The notes: generated by a model not told the origin, from the letters alone. DNA of 64,000 nt from Desulfolutivibrio sulfodismutans DSM 3696 (GCF_013376455.1 NZ_CP045504.1:248001-312000), one strand, 5' to 3'; counted from the stretch's first letter, positions 15,843 through 25,839 are shown. Numbers and translations are program-made.

Positions 15843-17969
15843 TCAGCTCAAGGCCCGGGGCTTGGCGGAACCGGCCGGGAAGACGATTTCGGCCCGGGAG
15901 GATTCGGCATTGAGCGTGGTGACGGTGATCTTCACCCGCTCTTTGAAAAACTCGGCCGCGCCGTTTAAGATGCCCTCGAAATAATGCGGATAGCCGCGTT
16001 TGGAGTGGTAGGTCATGATCAAGGTGTCGCCCTTGTCCTCATAGGTGAAGCGGGGCGGGTGGATGCCCGGAAATTCCTTGGTCAGCCGGGCATGGGTGTC
16101 GTTCATGGTCAGGTAGAATTCCTTGAGGGTCTTGGCCTTGAAGTAGCGGCGGTACATGCGGTGGAACTGGGGCACGGTGAACCGGCCAAGCTTCAGGAAG
16201 ATGTCCCGCTGGCTCTGGCCGGTCAGGCCGGAGATCAGGTCGGCCATCTGGGAGAGTACCTGGTCGGGATAGCTGTCCGTGGGCAGAAAGGTGGGCTTGC
16301 CCATCTCTTCCTGCATGCGTTCGTAGACCTTGTGGTCAAAGTTCTGGCGGATGAACTCCTGCATGAGTTTGGGCAGGATGCCCTTCATGTCGCCCTTGGA
16401 GGCCCGCAGCTTGGTCCTGTCGGCGGACTCTCCGGAAAAGGCCAGGGACAGGGTCAAAAGCTCCTGGGACAGGGCCGCCAGCTCCCGGGTGGCCTGGGCC
16501 GTCTGGGTGGCGCCCTCTTCGGCCTCGGTGGCCACCACGGCGATTTCCTCGATACTGTGGTTGATCTCCTCGGCGGCGGCGGACTGCTCCTCGGCGGCCG
16601 TGGCGATCTGGGCCACCTGGCCGGACATGTCCAGGATGCTTTGGATGATCTGCTCCAGGGAGGTTCCGGCCTTTCCCGTGGCCTCGGTCCCGACAGCCAC
16701 CTGGCGTTCGGTGTCGCGCATGGAGGACACGGCCTGGCGCGAACCGTCCTGGATGCGGCCAATGGATTGCTCCACCTCCTTGGTGGCGGTCATGGTCTTT
16801 TCCGCAAGCTTTCTGACCTCGTCGGCCACCACGGCGAATCCGCGCCCGGCCTCTCCGGCCCGTGCGGCCTCGATGGCGGCGTTTAAGGCCAACAGGTTGG
16901 TCTGGTCCGCGATGTCGTTGATGACCCCGATGATGCGCCCGATCTCGGCGGCCTGGGAATCGAGGTCGGCCAAGACCTGGCCGAGTCGGCTTGCGGACTG
17001 GGCCACCTCGTTGATGCCGTCCACGGCCTCGCGCACCCGGCCGGAGCCGTCGCTTGCGGCGTTGTTGGCGTGATTGGCGGCCTCGGCGGTCTTGGAGGCG
17101 TTTTGGGCCACTTCCAGGACCGTGGCCGTCATCTCTTCCATGGCCGTGGCCACGGTGTCGGCCTGACCCTTCTGCTGCTGCGCCCCCCGGGCCTGCTCGT
17201 CGGCCGAGGCGGACAACTCTTCCGAGGCCGAGGCCACACGCTGGGCCAACTCATTGATCTGGCGGCCAAGGGTCAGCATCTCCTCGTTGGTTTCGTCGAT
17301 CTTGTGGCGCTGCTCGTTGGCCAGGGTCATGTCCGTCAGGGACAAGACCGCGCCGAGAACGTCGCCCTTGGAATTTGTGATGCAGTCGACATAAAAAAAG
17401 ATGTCCACGCTGCGGCCGTCCCACAGGGTCAGGCGTTTTTCCTCGGATACCTTGGCCTTGGTGCGCATGACCTCCTCGGTGACCGACGCGCCCTCCTTGC
17501 CGTAAAAGGTCCGGCTCACGGTCTGCCCTACGATATCCTTGACCGGCTTTTTGAGCAGGGCGGCCATGGAATCGCTGACGTGGGTCACGATTCCCTTCTC
17601 GTCGCACATGAGAAACGGGGTGCCCACAGCCTGGACCGCTCCACGGTAGAACTCCCGGCGATGCATGTTGAAAGCAACCACATCGGAAACAAGCGCGGCC
17701 AGAGGGCCGTGTTCCTTCCAGGCATGCACCTCGTCGAACAGGAAGTCCCGCTTCTTTTCATTGACCTTGGAAAGCCCGGCCATGAGCAAGCCATCGGAAC
17801 CGGAAACGGTCATGGCCAGCCAGATGGCGCAGGCTGCTCCGAGCGCCACGCATCCGATCATCACCCACAGATTGGCGAAAAAGAAAGACACAACGATGAG
17901 GGCGCATAGCGCCGCCCCCACAACGCTCGTTTTCACGGACGGGGAAAAGGCAGGTGATGATTGGTCCAT
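15843..17969 (-). CDS. methyl-accepting chemotaxis protein with PAS and C-terminal H-NOX heme domain (708 aa)
   Basis: ATG 17969 has GAGGAGA upstream. Two adjacent membrane helices (about 12-32 and 35-53) leave almost no periplasmic loop. A PAS-like domain covers roughly residues 105-225. The signalling domain (about 250-515) has the conserved hairpin tip [19 protein letters not shown]. Residues 528-708 form an H-NOX domain starting [12 protein letters not shown]. The expected proximal heme ligand is His626 ([13 protein letters not shown]), and the heme-propionate motif YxSxR is Tyr654-Ser656-Arg658 (YHSKR). H-NOX binds NO or O2, so this should be a cytoplasmic gas-sensing chemoreceptor. In the well-known thermophile example H-NOX is N-terminal; here it is C-terminal. 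Confidence 0.88.
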   Translation of the reverse strand: MDQSSPAFSPSVKTSVVGAALCALIVVSFFFANLWVMIGCVALGAACAIWLAMTVSGSDGLLMAGLSKVNEKKRDFLFDEVHAWKEHGPLAALVSDVVAFNMHRREFYRGAVQAVGTPFLMCDEKGIVTHVSDSMAALLKKPVKDIVGQTVSRTFYGKEGASVTEEVMRTKAKVSEEKRLTLWDGRSVDIFFYVDCITNSKGDVLGAVLSLTDMTLANEQRHKIDETNEEMLTLGRQINELAQRVASASEELSASADEQARGAQQQKGQADTVATAMEEMTATVLEVAQNASKTAEAANHANNAASDGSGRVREAVDGINEVAQSASRLGQVLADLDSQAAEIGRIIGVINDIADQTNLLALNAAIEAARAGEAGRGFAVVADEVRKLAEKTMTATKEVEQSIGRIQDGSRQAVSSMRDTERQVAVGTEATGKAGTSLEQIIQSILDMSGQVAQIATAAEEQSAAAEEINHSIEEIAVVATEAEEGATQTAQATRELAALSQELLTLSLAFSGESADRTKLRASKGDMKGILPKLMQEFIRQNFDHKVYERMQEEMGKPTFLPTDSYPDQVLSQMADLISGLTGQSQRDIFLKLGRFTVPQFHRMYRRYFKAKTLKEFYLTMNDTHARLTKEFPGIHPPRFTYEDKGDTLIMTYHSKRGYPHYFEGILNGAAEFFKERVKITVTTLNAESSRAEIVFPAGSAKPRALS

Positions 17970-18196
17970 GAAGGTCTCCTCGCGGGTGTCTCTGAATTTT
18001 TAGGCATGAAAACGATAGCCCATTCCCGGGCCGGGCACAACTGCGCAGCGGCGGCATTTTTGCATTGCAAAAAGACTGCATGAGGCGGATGTGGCGGGAG
18101 TATACCGTTTGATCTTCCGGAAAAGCCTCGTGCTTTTCCGGTCATTTCCATGGCGAAAGTGTGTAGTTTGTTACGTAGCCTGGGCGAAAGCGGCGT

Positions 18197-20002
18197 TTAC
18201 CGGGAATCGGGGGCAAAAGGCCCGGCCAGTCCGATATCGACCGGGCAGACGCCGCGAAAGGGATTGTCGCCGTAAAGGGACTGCCCCAGGGCCGTCAGGG
18301 AGGCCGGGACATCGCCGTAGGTGGCGACCAGACATGGGGCGTCCGGGAAAAGGGCTGCGTCATAGGGCGCGCCCGAGGCCACAAGCACCACCTTGCCCGG
18401 ATGCGCGGCAAAAAGCTCCTGGGCCAGCCGGGCCTGACCCGGTTTCGTGGCCGCCCCGGAGACGAGCAGGACCACGGCCCGGGCCTCCCGGGCCAGGGCC
18501 AGAACCTCCGTCGTCTCGGTCGACGAGGGGTCGCCGGAAACGGGCGCAAGCCGGACGCCGGGCCAGGCGGAAAGTGCCGCCTCGGCTGGCTCGTCCACAT
18601 CCGGCGCGCCGCGCCGGGGGCGAATGACCAGGGTGAGGCCGGTTTTTTTCAGGGGCAGCAGATGGGCGTCGTCGCGCAGAAGGGTCATGCTGCGCCGGGC
18701 GATCTTTTCCGCCTCCCGGATGTGGGCGGCGGTGGCCAGGCGGGCCGCCAGTTTCTGCGGATCGGTTTCCGGGGCCTTGATGTCCCTGGCCGCGAGAATC
18801 CCCAGACGTTTTTTCTCCGTGAGAATGCGGCGAACGGTCTCGTCCAGGCGGGCCATGGGAATCTCGCCGGAGCGCACGGCGGCCACGATGCGGGCATGAG
18901 CCTGGCGCTGCTGGTCCGTGGTATGGCCTTTGTCCGCGCCGAAAAGCAGCACGTCGGCCCCGGCGGCCAGGGCCTTGGCCGCAGCCTCCACCGTGCCCAC
19001 GGTATTGGCCATGGCCCCCATGCCCAGGGAGTCGGTAAAAATCAGTCCCTGGAAACCGAGTTTTTCCCGTAAAAGCCCGACGAGCACCTTGTGCGACAGG
19101 GTGGAGGGGGCCATGGACGGGTCCACGGCCGGAAGCTCCACATGGGCGGTCATGATGGCCCGGGTTCCGGCCGTGATCGCCGCCTGAAAGGGCGGCAGGT
19201 CCGTGCGGGCAAAGGTTGCCGCGTCATGGGCGACCACGGGCAGGCCCAGGTGGGAGTCCACGGCCGTGTCGCCGTGGCCGGGGAAATGCTTGGGGGTGCA
19301 GAGCATCTTCTCACGGCTGTAGCCGCGTACGGCGGCGGCGGTGAAGGCCGCCACCTTGGCCGGATCCTGGCCGAAGGAGCGGATGCCGATGATGGGGTTT
19401 TTCGGATTGATGTTGACGTCGGCCACGGGGGCGAAATTGACGTTGACGCCCAGGGCCGACAACTCCCGGGCCATGATCCGGGCCATGATTCCGGCGTTGT
19501 CCGGATTCCCCGTGGCGGCCACGGCCATGTTCGAGGGAAAAAGGGTCACCCCCCGGCGAAGCCTGGCCACGGGACCGCCTTCCTGGTCCACGGATACGAA
19601 AAGGCCCACGCCCTTTGGCGTCCCGGCCGCCGCTTTCTGGATCTCCCGCGACAGCGCGGCCACCTGGGCCGGACTCTCGACGTTTCCGGACACGCTGTAA
19701 TAGATCACGCCGCCGATGTGGTAGTCGGCGATCAAGGACCGCAGGTCGTCCGACACCACCGGCCCTGTAAAGTAGACGGTGAATACCTGGCCGACTTTTT
19801 CTTCCAGGCTCATGGCCGCGCACAAGGCGTCCACGCTTGAGGCACGTCCGGCCATGCCGGGCATGGCCCAGGCCAGGACGCAAAAAAAGGCGGCCAGGGC
19901 CGCCTTGGCGCAGGCCTTCGCGAGGTTGGGGGAATGCCTCCGGCGGCCAAAGGGCTCCGCCCTTTGGAATCCCTTTTCAGGTATCTTGCTCATGCAATCC
20001 AT
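18197..20002 (-). CDS. nagZ: GH3 beta-N-acetylhexosaminidase (NagZ/YbbD type), exported
   Basis: The GH3 catalytic domain contains SVDQEGGPVARLR, KHFPGHGDTAVDSHLGLP (substrate-binding KH and the His-containing loop of NagZ-type enzymes) and the nucleophile region FTDSLGMGAM. A C-terminal GH3_C-like domain follows. It should release GlcNAc from muropeptides or glycans. A signal peptide (core ALAAFFCVLAWAMPGMA) predicts export, unlike cytoplasmic NagZ. The start is uncertain: ATG 20002 has AAGGAA a few bases upstream, and ATG 19993 is also possible. Either way residues of about GFQRAEPFGRRRHS are encoded by a copy of the dispersed hairpin repeat, an odd N-terminal extension. Confidence 0.85.
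   Translation of the reverse strand: MDCMSKIPEKGFQRAEPFGRRRHSPNLAKACAKAALAAFFCVLAWAMPGMAGRASSVDALCAAMSLEEKVGQVFTVYFTGPVVSDDLRSLIADYHIGGVIYYSVSGNVESPAQVAALSREIQKAAAGTPKGVGLFVSVDQEGGPVARLRRGVTLFPSNMAVAATGNPDNAGIMARIMARELSALGVNVNFAPVADVNINPKNPIIGIRSFGQDPAKVAAFTAAAVRGYSREKMLCTPKHFPGHGDTAVDSHLGLPVVAHDAATFARTDLPPFQAAITAGTRAIMTAHVELPAVDPSMAPSTLSHKVLVGLLREKLGFQGLIFTDSLGMGAMANTVGTVEAAAKALAAGADVLLFGADKGHTTDQQRQAHARIVAAVRSGEIPMARLDETVRRILTEKKRLGILAARDIKAPETDPQKLAARLATAAHIREAEKIARRSMTLLRDDAHLLPLKKTGLTLVIRPRRGAPDVDEPAEAALSAWPGVRLAPVSGDPSSTETTEVLALAREARAVVLLVSGAATKPGQARLAQELFAAHPGKVVLVASGAPYDAALFPDAPCLVATYGDVPASLTALGQSLYGDNPFRGVCPVDIGLAGPFAPDSR
19936..19975 (+). repeat. CCAAAGGG-type hairpin repeat inside the nagZ 5' coding end
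   Basis: GCCTCCGGCGGCCAAAGGGC (19936-19955) pairs through CCAAAGGGC with GCCCTTTGG (19960-19968) and ends in AATCCC. It is the same family as the copies near 13.1 and 56.7 kb. It overlaps nagZ codons before the signal peptide and is antisense to the orientation seen in 3' UTRs. Confidence 0.65.
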
Positions 20003-20104
20003 ATTTTCCTTCCCGTACCCCCTCATCCCCGTCCTCACGGCGCTTTGCGCCGCGAGGACGGGGGGATGGGGGGTCCGGGGGGACTGGTCCCCCCGGGCGG
20101 GGTT

Positions 20105-20172
20105 CGGGGCGGCAGCCCCGACGAAGGCTCCGGGGCGGCAGCCCCGGCGAAGGCTCCGGGGCGGCAGCCCCG
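20105..20172. repeat. 26-bp tandem repeat x3, each a perfect hairpin
   Basis: CGGGGCGGCAGCCCCG occurs at 20105-20120, 20131-20146 and 20157-20172, exactly 26 bp apart, with GAAGGCTC between copies. Each copy folds as CGGGGC-GGCA-GCCCCG. The array ends 5 bp before the malic-enzyme stop codon, so it sits in that gene's 3' UTR. The same core occurs twice near 44.97 kb. Confidence 0.8.
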
Positions 20173-20176
20173 AGTT

Positions 20177-21496
20177 CTAGAACTCCAATCCGTACGAACC
20201 GGCGAAGGCTTCGATGCGTTTGCGCGAGGCGTCGAGGCGGGCGCGCAGGTCTTTTTTGTACTGGGCGATGTCCACTGTGGCGCGGGCGACGCCGGAATCC
20301 ATGGCGGCCTTGGCCACGGCCGGGGCTTCCCATTCCAGCATGCGGTGGTCGAGGGCCTTGGGGATGACGTAATCCATGCCGAAGGAGAGTTCCTTGACGC
20401 CGTAAGCCTCGAGGATGTCGGCGGGGATGGGCTCCTTGGCCAGGGCGGCCAGGGCCTTGGCGGCGGCCATCTTCATGGTCTCGTTGATTTTGGAGGCCCG
20501 CACGTCCAGGGCGCCCCGGAAGATGAAGGGGAAGCCGGAGACGTTGTTGACCTGATTGGGGAAATCCGAGCGGCCGGTGCCCATGATGCAGTCGGGGCGG
20601 GCGTCTTTGGCGTCGTTGTAGGTGATTTCCGGGTCGGGGTTGGCCATGGCGAAGAGGATGGGGAATTTGCCCATGGACTTGACCATGTCTTTGGAGACGA
20701 GGCCTTTGGCGGACAGGCCGAGGAAGACGTCGGCGCCTTTGAAGGCCTCGGCCATGGCGCCGATGTCTTTTTTCTGGGCGAAATAGCGCTTGGACTCGTG
20801 GAGATCCGGGCGACCGGCGTGGATCAGGCCCTTGGAGTCGTACATGAAGATGTTGGCGCGGTTGACGCCCAGGGTTTCGTAGAATTTGCAGCAGGCGATG
20901 GCGGCGGCCCCGGCGCCGGAGACCACGACTTTCACGTCCTCAATGCGTTTTCCGGAGATTTCCATGGCGTTTAAGATGCCCGCGCCGGAGATGATGGCCG
21001 TGCCGTGCTGGTCGTCATGGAAGACGGGGATATCCATTTCCTCGATGAGCTTCTGCTCGATGTAGAAGCATTCCGGGGCCTTGATGTCTTCGAGGTTGAT
21101 GCCGCCGAAGGTGGGTTCGAGCATCTTGACGAATTCGATGATCTTGTCGGGATCGGGCTGGTTGATGTTTAAGTCGTAGACATCCACGTCGGCGAAGATC
21201 TTAAACAGCACGCCCTTGCCTTCCATGACCGGCTTTCCGGCCTTGGGGCCGATGTTTCCCAGGCCCAGGACGGCGGTTCCGTTGGAGACCACGGCCACCA
21301 GGTTGCCCTTGTTGGTGTAGTCGTAGACCTTGTCCGGGTCGGCGTGGATGGCCCGGCAGGACTCGGCCACGCCCGGGGTGTAGGCCATGGACAGGTGCTT
21401 CTGGGTGCGGCAGGGTTTGGTGGGCACGACTTCGACTTTCCCCTTGGGGAAACTCGAGTGGTAGGACAGGGCTTCTTCTTTGGTAAAAAGCGACAT
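20177..21496 (-). CDS. malic enzyme, NAD(P)-dependent decarboxylating (439 aa)
   Basis: The start [13 protein letters not shown] at 21496 has GGAGGA upstream; the longer frame to 21682 overlaps the neighbouring gene and is rejected. The N-terminal malic domain has [15 protein letters not shown] with the catalytic Tyr, and [19 protein letters not shown] with the catalytic Lys. The metal-binding FHDDQHGTA is followed by the NAD-binding Rossmann region [14 protein letters not shown]. It lacks the C-terminal phosphotransacetylase-like domain of MaeB, matching the short bacterial form. It converts malate to pyruvate and CO2, feeding NAD(P)H. It is 55 bp downstream of the GGDEF gene. Confidence 0.93.
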   Translation of the reverse strand: MSLFTKEEALSYHSSFPKGKVEVVPTKPCRTQKHLSMAYTPGVAESCRAIHADPDKVYDYTNKGNLVAVVSNGTAVLGLGNIGPKAGKPVMEGKGVLFKIFADVDVYDLNINQPDPDKIIEFVKMLEPTFGGINLEDIKAPECFYIEQKLIEEMDIPVFHDDQHGTAIISGAGILNAMEISGKRIEDVKVVVSGAGAAAIACCKFYETLGVNRANIFMYDSKGLIHAGRPDLHESKRYFAQKKDIGAMAEAFKGADVFLGLSAKGLVSKDMVKSMGKFPILFAMANPDPEITYNDAKDARPDCIMGTGRSDFPNQVNNVSGFPFIFRGALDVRASKINETMKMAAAKALAALAKEPIPADILEAYGVKELSFGMDYVIPKALDHRMLEWEAPAVAKAAMDSGVARATVDIAQYKKDLRARLDASRKRIEAFAGSYGLEF

Positions 21497-21551
21497 GCAT
21501 TCCTCCGTGAGCTGATTTTGATATGTCAGGCGCATTGCGCCGGGTGGCGGT

Positions 21552-22793
21552 TCAGGTCGGGGAATCGGGCGTCGGGTCTCCCCGCTTGACCGCGTACATG
21601 TCCGCATCGGCCCGGCGGATGAGGGCGTCGAGACTCTCGCCGGGTTCGAGGCGGGCCAGCCCCACCGACGCGGACACGCCAAGGGGGGTGTCCAGGCCGG
21701 TGATCCGGGGCACGCTGAGGCTGGAAACGGCCTTGGTGATGCGTGCGGCCATCTCTGCGGCCTCGGTCAGGTCGGTATCGGGCAAAATGGCCACGAATTC
21801 GTCGCCGCCAAGACGCGCGAAGATATCGTAGCGACGCATGGACTCCTTAAGGCGCATGGCGACGGCCGTAAGAACCCGGTCGCCAGCCGCATGGCCCAGG
21901 GTGTCGTTGATCGACTTGAACTTGTCCAGGTCGATGAAAAGCGCGCACACCGGAAAGCCTTTGCGGCCGGAAAACTCAAGCATCCGTGGGGCGTGGCGGG
22001 TTAGGTACGCCCGGTTGGGCGCTGTGGTCAACTCATCGATGACCGTTTCCCGGTCCAGTTTTTCATGGTCGCGGACATTGATGAGATCCGCCGCCAGAAT
22101 ATCGCAGAAGTGTTCCAGAAAATCCGTGGCCTTGTCCGGGGTATAGCGTCCGGGGGCGGGGTCGAAGAAGGCCACCGCGCCCACCAGCCGGTCACGGCGG
22201 AATTTGTCCTTGAGGCCGCAGACGAAGCAGGAGCCGTCCAAAAGGGCCGTGGTGGCGGGAGCATCCGGGGGCAGGAAGAAATCGGGCCGGGGCATGCGCC
22301 GGGTCAGCCCCAGAAAGGGGCGGGGTGGCGTGGCCTGGCACAGGCGGCATATCTCGGTCTCCAGGGTTGCGGCGGAGACGGCGCGGCCGAAGGGGAAGTC
22401 GCCTGGCAGAAAATCCGCGAAATCCTCGGCGCAAAGGGCCAGGCCGATCTCGGACACCACCAGGGTTTCCTTGAGTTGCGGCAAAAGGGCCGGGAGATGG
22501 GCCAGGCTGTGCATGGCCCGGGAGTGTTTGATGGCCTGGCGGAACTTCCGGAAGCTGGCGGCGTCGCGGCGGTTATGTTCGAGGAGCCTGCGCCTGGTTT
22601 CGGCCAGCTTCGCCATCTTGGCGCGCAACAGGGCGGCCTCGTCCTCAATGATGCGGCGATCATGGGCGAATCCGGCGGCCTGTTCGGTTCGCAGGGCTTC
22701 GATCTCGCGCAGTACGGCGGCGTGGTGCTTTTGCGGCACATGGCGCAAAATTTCCATCAGACGGGTTTCCTGGTCACGGTGCAACAGTTTCAT
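21552..22793 (-). CDS. DUF484-like sensor + GGDEF diguanylate cyclase (413 aa)
   Basis: The C-terminal domain (about 245-408) is a GGDEF cyclase with an intact active site GGDEF at 329-333 and an intact RxxD inhibitory site (RRYD, 320-323) exactly five residues upstream. It should therefore make cyclic di-GMP under product feedback control. The N-terminal half starts with a charged coiled coil (about 25-90) and continues into a DUF484/GAF-like globular region containing several Cys (ICRLC, SCFVC) that could sense redox or metals. There is no membrane segment. ATG 22793 has CGGAGAA upstream. Confidence 0.85.
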   Translation of the reverse strand: MKLLHRDQETRLMEILRHVPQKHHAAVLREIEALRTEQAAGFAHDRRIIEDEAALLRAKMAKLAETRRRLLEHNRRDAASFRKFRQAIKHSRAMHSLAHLPALLPQLKETLVVSEIGLALCAEDFADFLPGDFPFGRAVSAATLETEICRLCQATPPRPFLGLTRRMPRPDFFLPPDAPATTALLDGSCFVCGLKDKFRRDRLVGAVAFFDPAPGRYTPDKATDFLEHFCDILAADLINVRDHEKLDRETVIDELTTAPNRAYLTRHAPRMLEFSGRKGFPVCALFIDLDKFKSINDTLGHAAGDRVLTAVAMRLKESMRRYDIFARLGGDEFVAILPDTDLTEAAEMAARITKAVSSLSVPRITGLDTPLGVSASVGLARLEPGESLDALIRRADADMYAVKRGDPTPDSPT

Positions 22794-23098
22794 GGACGGT
22801 TCTCCGATAACAAGATGGAGAGGCCCGGCAGGGGCGCGCGATGATCCCCGGAGCCCTGAAAAAAGGGGGGTGCATTCCTTTTCACGGCGGCCACAGAGGG
22901 GGAAAAGGCGTCTTTCGGATGTGCTGCAATCGGTATCGCCATGTCTGTCAATCAGTTACCATGTTCGGAAACAAGGGACAACCCGGCCAGGGGCGATGTG
23001 CATGTTGGGCAACGTTTTGCACGCGCATGCACATGCGGATCTGCACATGCAGGGGGGGATTCAGATACAGGCATGGTTCCTGCTAGCTGCCGGGAGTC
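22794..23098. other. 305-bp divergent intergenic region
   Basis: No convincing gene. Short palindromic runs precede the glycosyltransferase gene: GCATGCACATGC (around 23023-23036) and CTGCACATGCAG (23041-23052). The second is a 5-bp inverted repeat with 2-nt centre and could be an operator for the gene starting at 23099. Confidence 0.35.
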
Positions 23099-24682
23099 AT
23101 GAACACCCTGGTCATCAACCTGACGCGATTCGGCGATCTGCTGCAATGCCAGCCGGTTTTTGCGGAGCTTGCCGCGTCCGGAGGCCGCACGGGGCTTGTC
23201 TGCCTGGAAAACTTCGCGGGTGCGGCAGGACTTTTGCGGGATGTGGGGCAGATTTTTCCCCTGGCCGGGGCCTCGCTTCTGCACGCCGTGGATACGGACT
23301 GGAAAAAGGCCCTGTCCCGGTTCAGGGAGTTCATCGACGGGATCAAGCAAGAATTCTCCCCCACCCGGGTCATCAACCTGACCCCCTCGGTCTCGGCCCG
23401 GGTGCTGTCCCGGCATCTGGCCGATGGCGAGGCCACGGGCTTTGCCCTGGACGCGGAGGGCTTCGGACGCGACAGCTCGCCCTGGGCCGCTTTCCTGGAG
23501 ATTTCCGCCGCCAACAGGGGCCTGAGCCCCTTCAATATCGTGGATCTGTTTCGGCGTGCGGCCGGACTTGGACATGTGCCCGCCGCCTTCGATCTGCGCG
23601 CCATCCCGCCGGACCAGCGGGCCTGGGCCGGGGAGCGTCTGACGCAGGCCGCGCCCGAGGGAACCCGTGGATTCGTGGGCTTCCAACTCGGAGCCAGCGA
23701 GGAGGGCAGGCGGTGGCCGGTGGCATATTTTGCCCGGTTTGGCGAGGCCGTGTGGGAGCGGGCGGGGATCGTGCCGGTGCTTCTGGGGGCGGGGAGCGAA
23801 CGTGAGTTGGCCCGCAGGTACGCTGCGGCCTGCCGGGCTCCGGCCGTGGACCTGACCGGGGAGACCAGCCTGGACGAATTGGCCGCCGTGGTGTCCTGCG
23901 TGCGGGTGCTGGTCACCAACGATACGGGCACCATGCATCTGGCCGCCGGGCTGGGGACGCCGGTGATGGCCTTTTTTCTGGCCACGGCCCAGCCGTTCGA
24001 TACCGGGCCCTACCGGGCCGGGAGCCTGAGCCTTGAGCCGGACATGGCCTGCCATCCATGCCCCTTCGGAACCAAATGTCCCCATGATCGGGCCTGCCGC
24101 CGGGCCATTTCCCCGGAGACGGCGCAGGCGGCCCTCTTTTCCTACCTGGAGACCGGCCGTTTTCCTGTCGGCGGATACGCGACCGCCCGGGCCTGGGAAT
24201 CCTTTGCCGATGCGGACGGGTTCATGGCCCTGCGCTCCCTCTCCGGCCACGAAACCGAGGATCGCACGGCCTGGCTGTCGCTCCTGCGCCGGATCTTTCG
24301 TCAATTCCTTGACGACGAGCCCGTCAGGCCATCCGGGCCGCCCATCGGCTTCAGTCCGGAAGCGGTTCGGAATATCCGTTCAGTCCTGGCCGACAGCGCG
24401 GGGCTGCTGCGTCTGTTGCAGGGGCAGGCCGAGGCCTTGGCCCATGCCCCGCATCCCAATCGCAAAGACAAATTTCTGGGAGTCTGGCGGCGGGTGCATG
24501 GATTGTGGAGCGGCGATCCCCGCTTTCGGGCCATGGGATATTTGTGGATGCATCTTTCCCAGGCCCCGGGGGTGGACCTTTGTGGCCTGAAACGCATTAT
24601 TGACCGCTATTTCGGTCTGGTGGAAGCCGCTGGAAGGCTTGTCGGGCAAGGTGATCTGGCTGGTGGCACGGGAATTGAATGA
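23099..24682 (+). CDS. glycosyltransferase family 9 (heptosyltransferase-like) with C-terminal extension (527 aa)
   Basis: Start MNTLVINLTRFGDLLQ is a typical GT9 N-terminus, with GGGAG just upstream. The sugar-nucleotide-binding half has FQLGASEEGRRWPVAYFARF and the donor loop VLVTNDTGTMHLAAGLGTPV. A Cys cluster follows (CHPCPFGTKCPHDRACRR), seen in some GT9 proteins. The last 170 residues are helical with no recognised domain. GT9 enzymes transfer heptose or related sugars to LPS cores or, in some Desulfovibrio loci, may modify surface proteins. Two small cytoplasmic proteins follow on the same strand. The acceptor is unknown. Confidence 0.8.
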   Translation: MNTLVINLTRFGDLLQCQPVFAELAASGGRTGLVCLENFAGAAGLLRDVGQIFPLAGASLLHAVDTDWKKALSRFREFIDGIKQEFSPTRVINLTPSVSARVLSRHLADGEATGFALDAEGFGRDSSPWAAFLEISAANRGLSPFNIVDLFRRAAGLGHVPAAFDLRAIPPDQRAWAGERLTQAAPEGTRGFVGFQLGASEEGRRWPVAYFARFGEAVWERAGIVPVLLGAGSERELARRYAAACRAPAVDLTGETSLDELAAVVSCVRVLVTNDTGTMHLAAGLGTPVMAFFLATAQPFDTGPYRAGSLSLEPDMACHPCPFGTKCPHDRACRRAISPETAQAALFSYLETGRFPVGGYATARAWESFADADGFMALRSLSGHETEDRTAWLSLLRRIFRQFLDDEPVRPSGPPIGFSPEAVRNIRSVLADSAGLLRLLQGQAEALAHAPHPNRKDKFLGVWRRVHGLWSGDPRFRAMGYLWMHLSQAPGVDLCGLKRIIDRYFGLVEAAGRLVGQGDLAGGTGIE

Positions 24683-24749
24683 CGACGTGGGCAGAGGGGC
24701 CGAAAGGGAAAAATCGGCCGACAACACACAGGCACATGGAGGGCGAACC

Positions 24750-25355
24750 ATGATCATGGTCGATGGCCGGGAAACCGGTATAGTGATTGGAAACTTCGAG
24801 AATCTTGAGGAACTCCTGCTGAAGGTCATGGAGGACGACAACCTCGAGGGGCGCGTGGTGACCGACGTGTTTGTGAACAAGGAGCCCTTTTCGGAAATAT
24901 ATCCGCATCAGGCGGAGGATATCGAGGCTTCTGGGATCCAAAGCGTGGAGATAAAGACCGTCCCCGCCTCGGAGATGGCCGCCAACATCGTTGCCGAGTT
25001 GTTCAAGGTGGTTTCGCTCATGGACCTGGGGGCTCGTGAGGTGGCGGTGTTGTTTCGCCAGGCCCAGGATGCCGAAGGGCTGGAGGTGTACCGCGACCTG
25101 CTGGACGTGATCCAGGATTTCATGAGCATGGTCGGCCTGTTGCGCGAGAAGTTCGGCACCAAGGAACATCCCGCCTTTGTCAGCGCCGCCGATGAGATCT
25201 CGACCCTGTTTTCCGAGATGCTCGAGGTGGTGGAAAACGAGGACTGGGTTCTTCTGGCCGATCTTTTGGAATACGAATTCATTCCCGCCGTTTCCCGCTG
25301 GAAGCAGGTTCTCACCGATATCGGCGAGGACATCAGGATAACGACCGAGGGCTAA
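24750..25355 (+). CDS. uncharacterised helical acidic protein (201 aa)
   Basis: ATG 24750 (MIMVDGRETG) is preceded by GGAGGG. The protein is acidic and mostly helical with no signal or membrane segment. Visible stretches are NFENLEELLLKVMEDDN and LLEYEFIPAVSRWKQVL. I do not recognise a domain. It lies 67 bp behind the GT9 gene and 4 bp before the next gene, so the three probably form an operon. Confidence 0.6.
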   Translation: MIMVDGRETGIVIGNFENLEELLLKVMEDDNLEGRVVTDVFVNKEPFSEIYPHQAEDIEASGIQSVEIKTVPASEMAANIVAELFKVVSLMDLGAREVAVLFRQAQDAEGLEVYRDLLDVIQDFMSMVGLLREKFGTKEHPAFVSAADEISTLFSEMLEVVENEDWVLLADLLEYEFIPAVSRWKQVLTDIGEDIRITTEG

Positions 25356-25359
25356 TACT

Positions 25360-25710
25360 ATGTCAAAGAGCGTGACCTTCATCGATATGGCCCTTGAGGT
25401 GGGCGAACGCGAACTGGCCAGTCTGCTTGCCGGAGACATCGAAGAGGCCGAGCGGCTGGCGTTTGATCGCGGGAAACTCATGGAAGAGGCTTGGCAGATG
25501 CGCGAATCGGACAAGGTGAGCCAGCTTCGCGACAAGCTTTTGCGCCTGCAAACCTTGCAGGGGCAGTTGACCAGCGAGGCTAGGCGGCTGCATGAAACAC
25601 TGCGCAATGACCTGAAAAAGGCCAGGAAAGAGAATGAACGGCTCTCGGGATACCGGTCAAGCGTGGTGGCTACGCCCATCGCCAGCCGATTCCTCGACAA
25701 ACTGAGCTGA
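25360..25710 (+). CDS. coiled-coil protein, possibly FlgN/FliT-like chaperone (116 aa)
   Basis: The protein is nearly all helix, with a long heptad region (about 40-95, containing SQLRDKLLRLQTLQGQLTS and RNDLKKARKENERL). Size, charge and fold resemble flagellar export chaperones such as FlgN or FliT, but the sequence match is only impressionistic and no flagellar gene is adjacent in this window. The start is 4 bp after the previous stop. A strong intrinsic terminator follows at 25746. Confidence 0.5.
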   Translation: MSKSVTFIDMALEVGERELASLLAGDIEEAERLAFDRGKLMEEAWQMRESDKVSQLRDKLLRLQTLQGQLTSEARRLHETLRNDLKKARKENERLSGYRSSVVATPIASRFLDKLS

Positions 25711-25745
25711 TTGCGTCACGCCGTTTCCGCCATATGGGCATCATG

Positions 25746-25775
25746 GGCCGATCCCTTCGGGGGTCGGCCTTTTTT
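25746..25775 (+). terminator. intrinsic terminator of the GT9 operon
   Basis: GGCCGATCCC (25746-25755), a TTCG tetraloop, and GGGGTCGGCC (25760-25769) form a 10-bp stem with one G-U pair. It is followed directly by six T. This is a textbook rho-independent terminator. Confidence 0.93.
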
Positions 25776-25839
25776 GTGGCGACCCCGGCGCCAACGCCCC
25801 GGGCTAAGGGCCAGACCTGACAGGACGGGGGGCGGGGTT

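Noticed and set aside
20105-20172. CRISPR-like short repeats
   Set aside because: Repeats of 16 bp with 10-bp identical linkers are simple tandem hairpins, not repeat-spacer units.
22841-23086. 81-aa Cys-rich plus-strand frame before the GT9 gene
   Set aside because: No ribosome-binding site and biased composition; it covers palindromic intergenic sequence.
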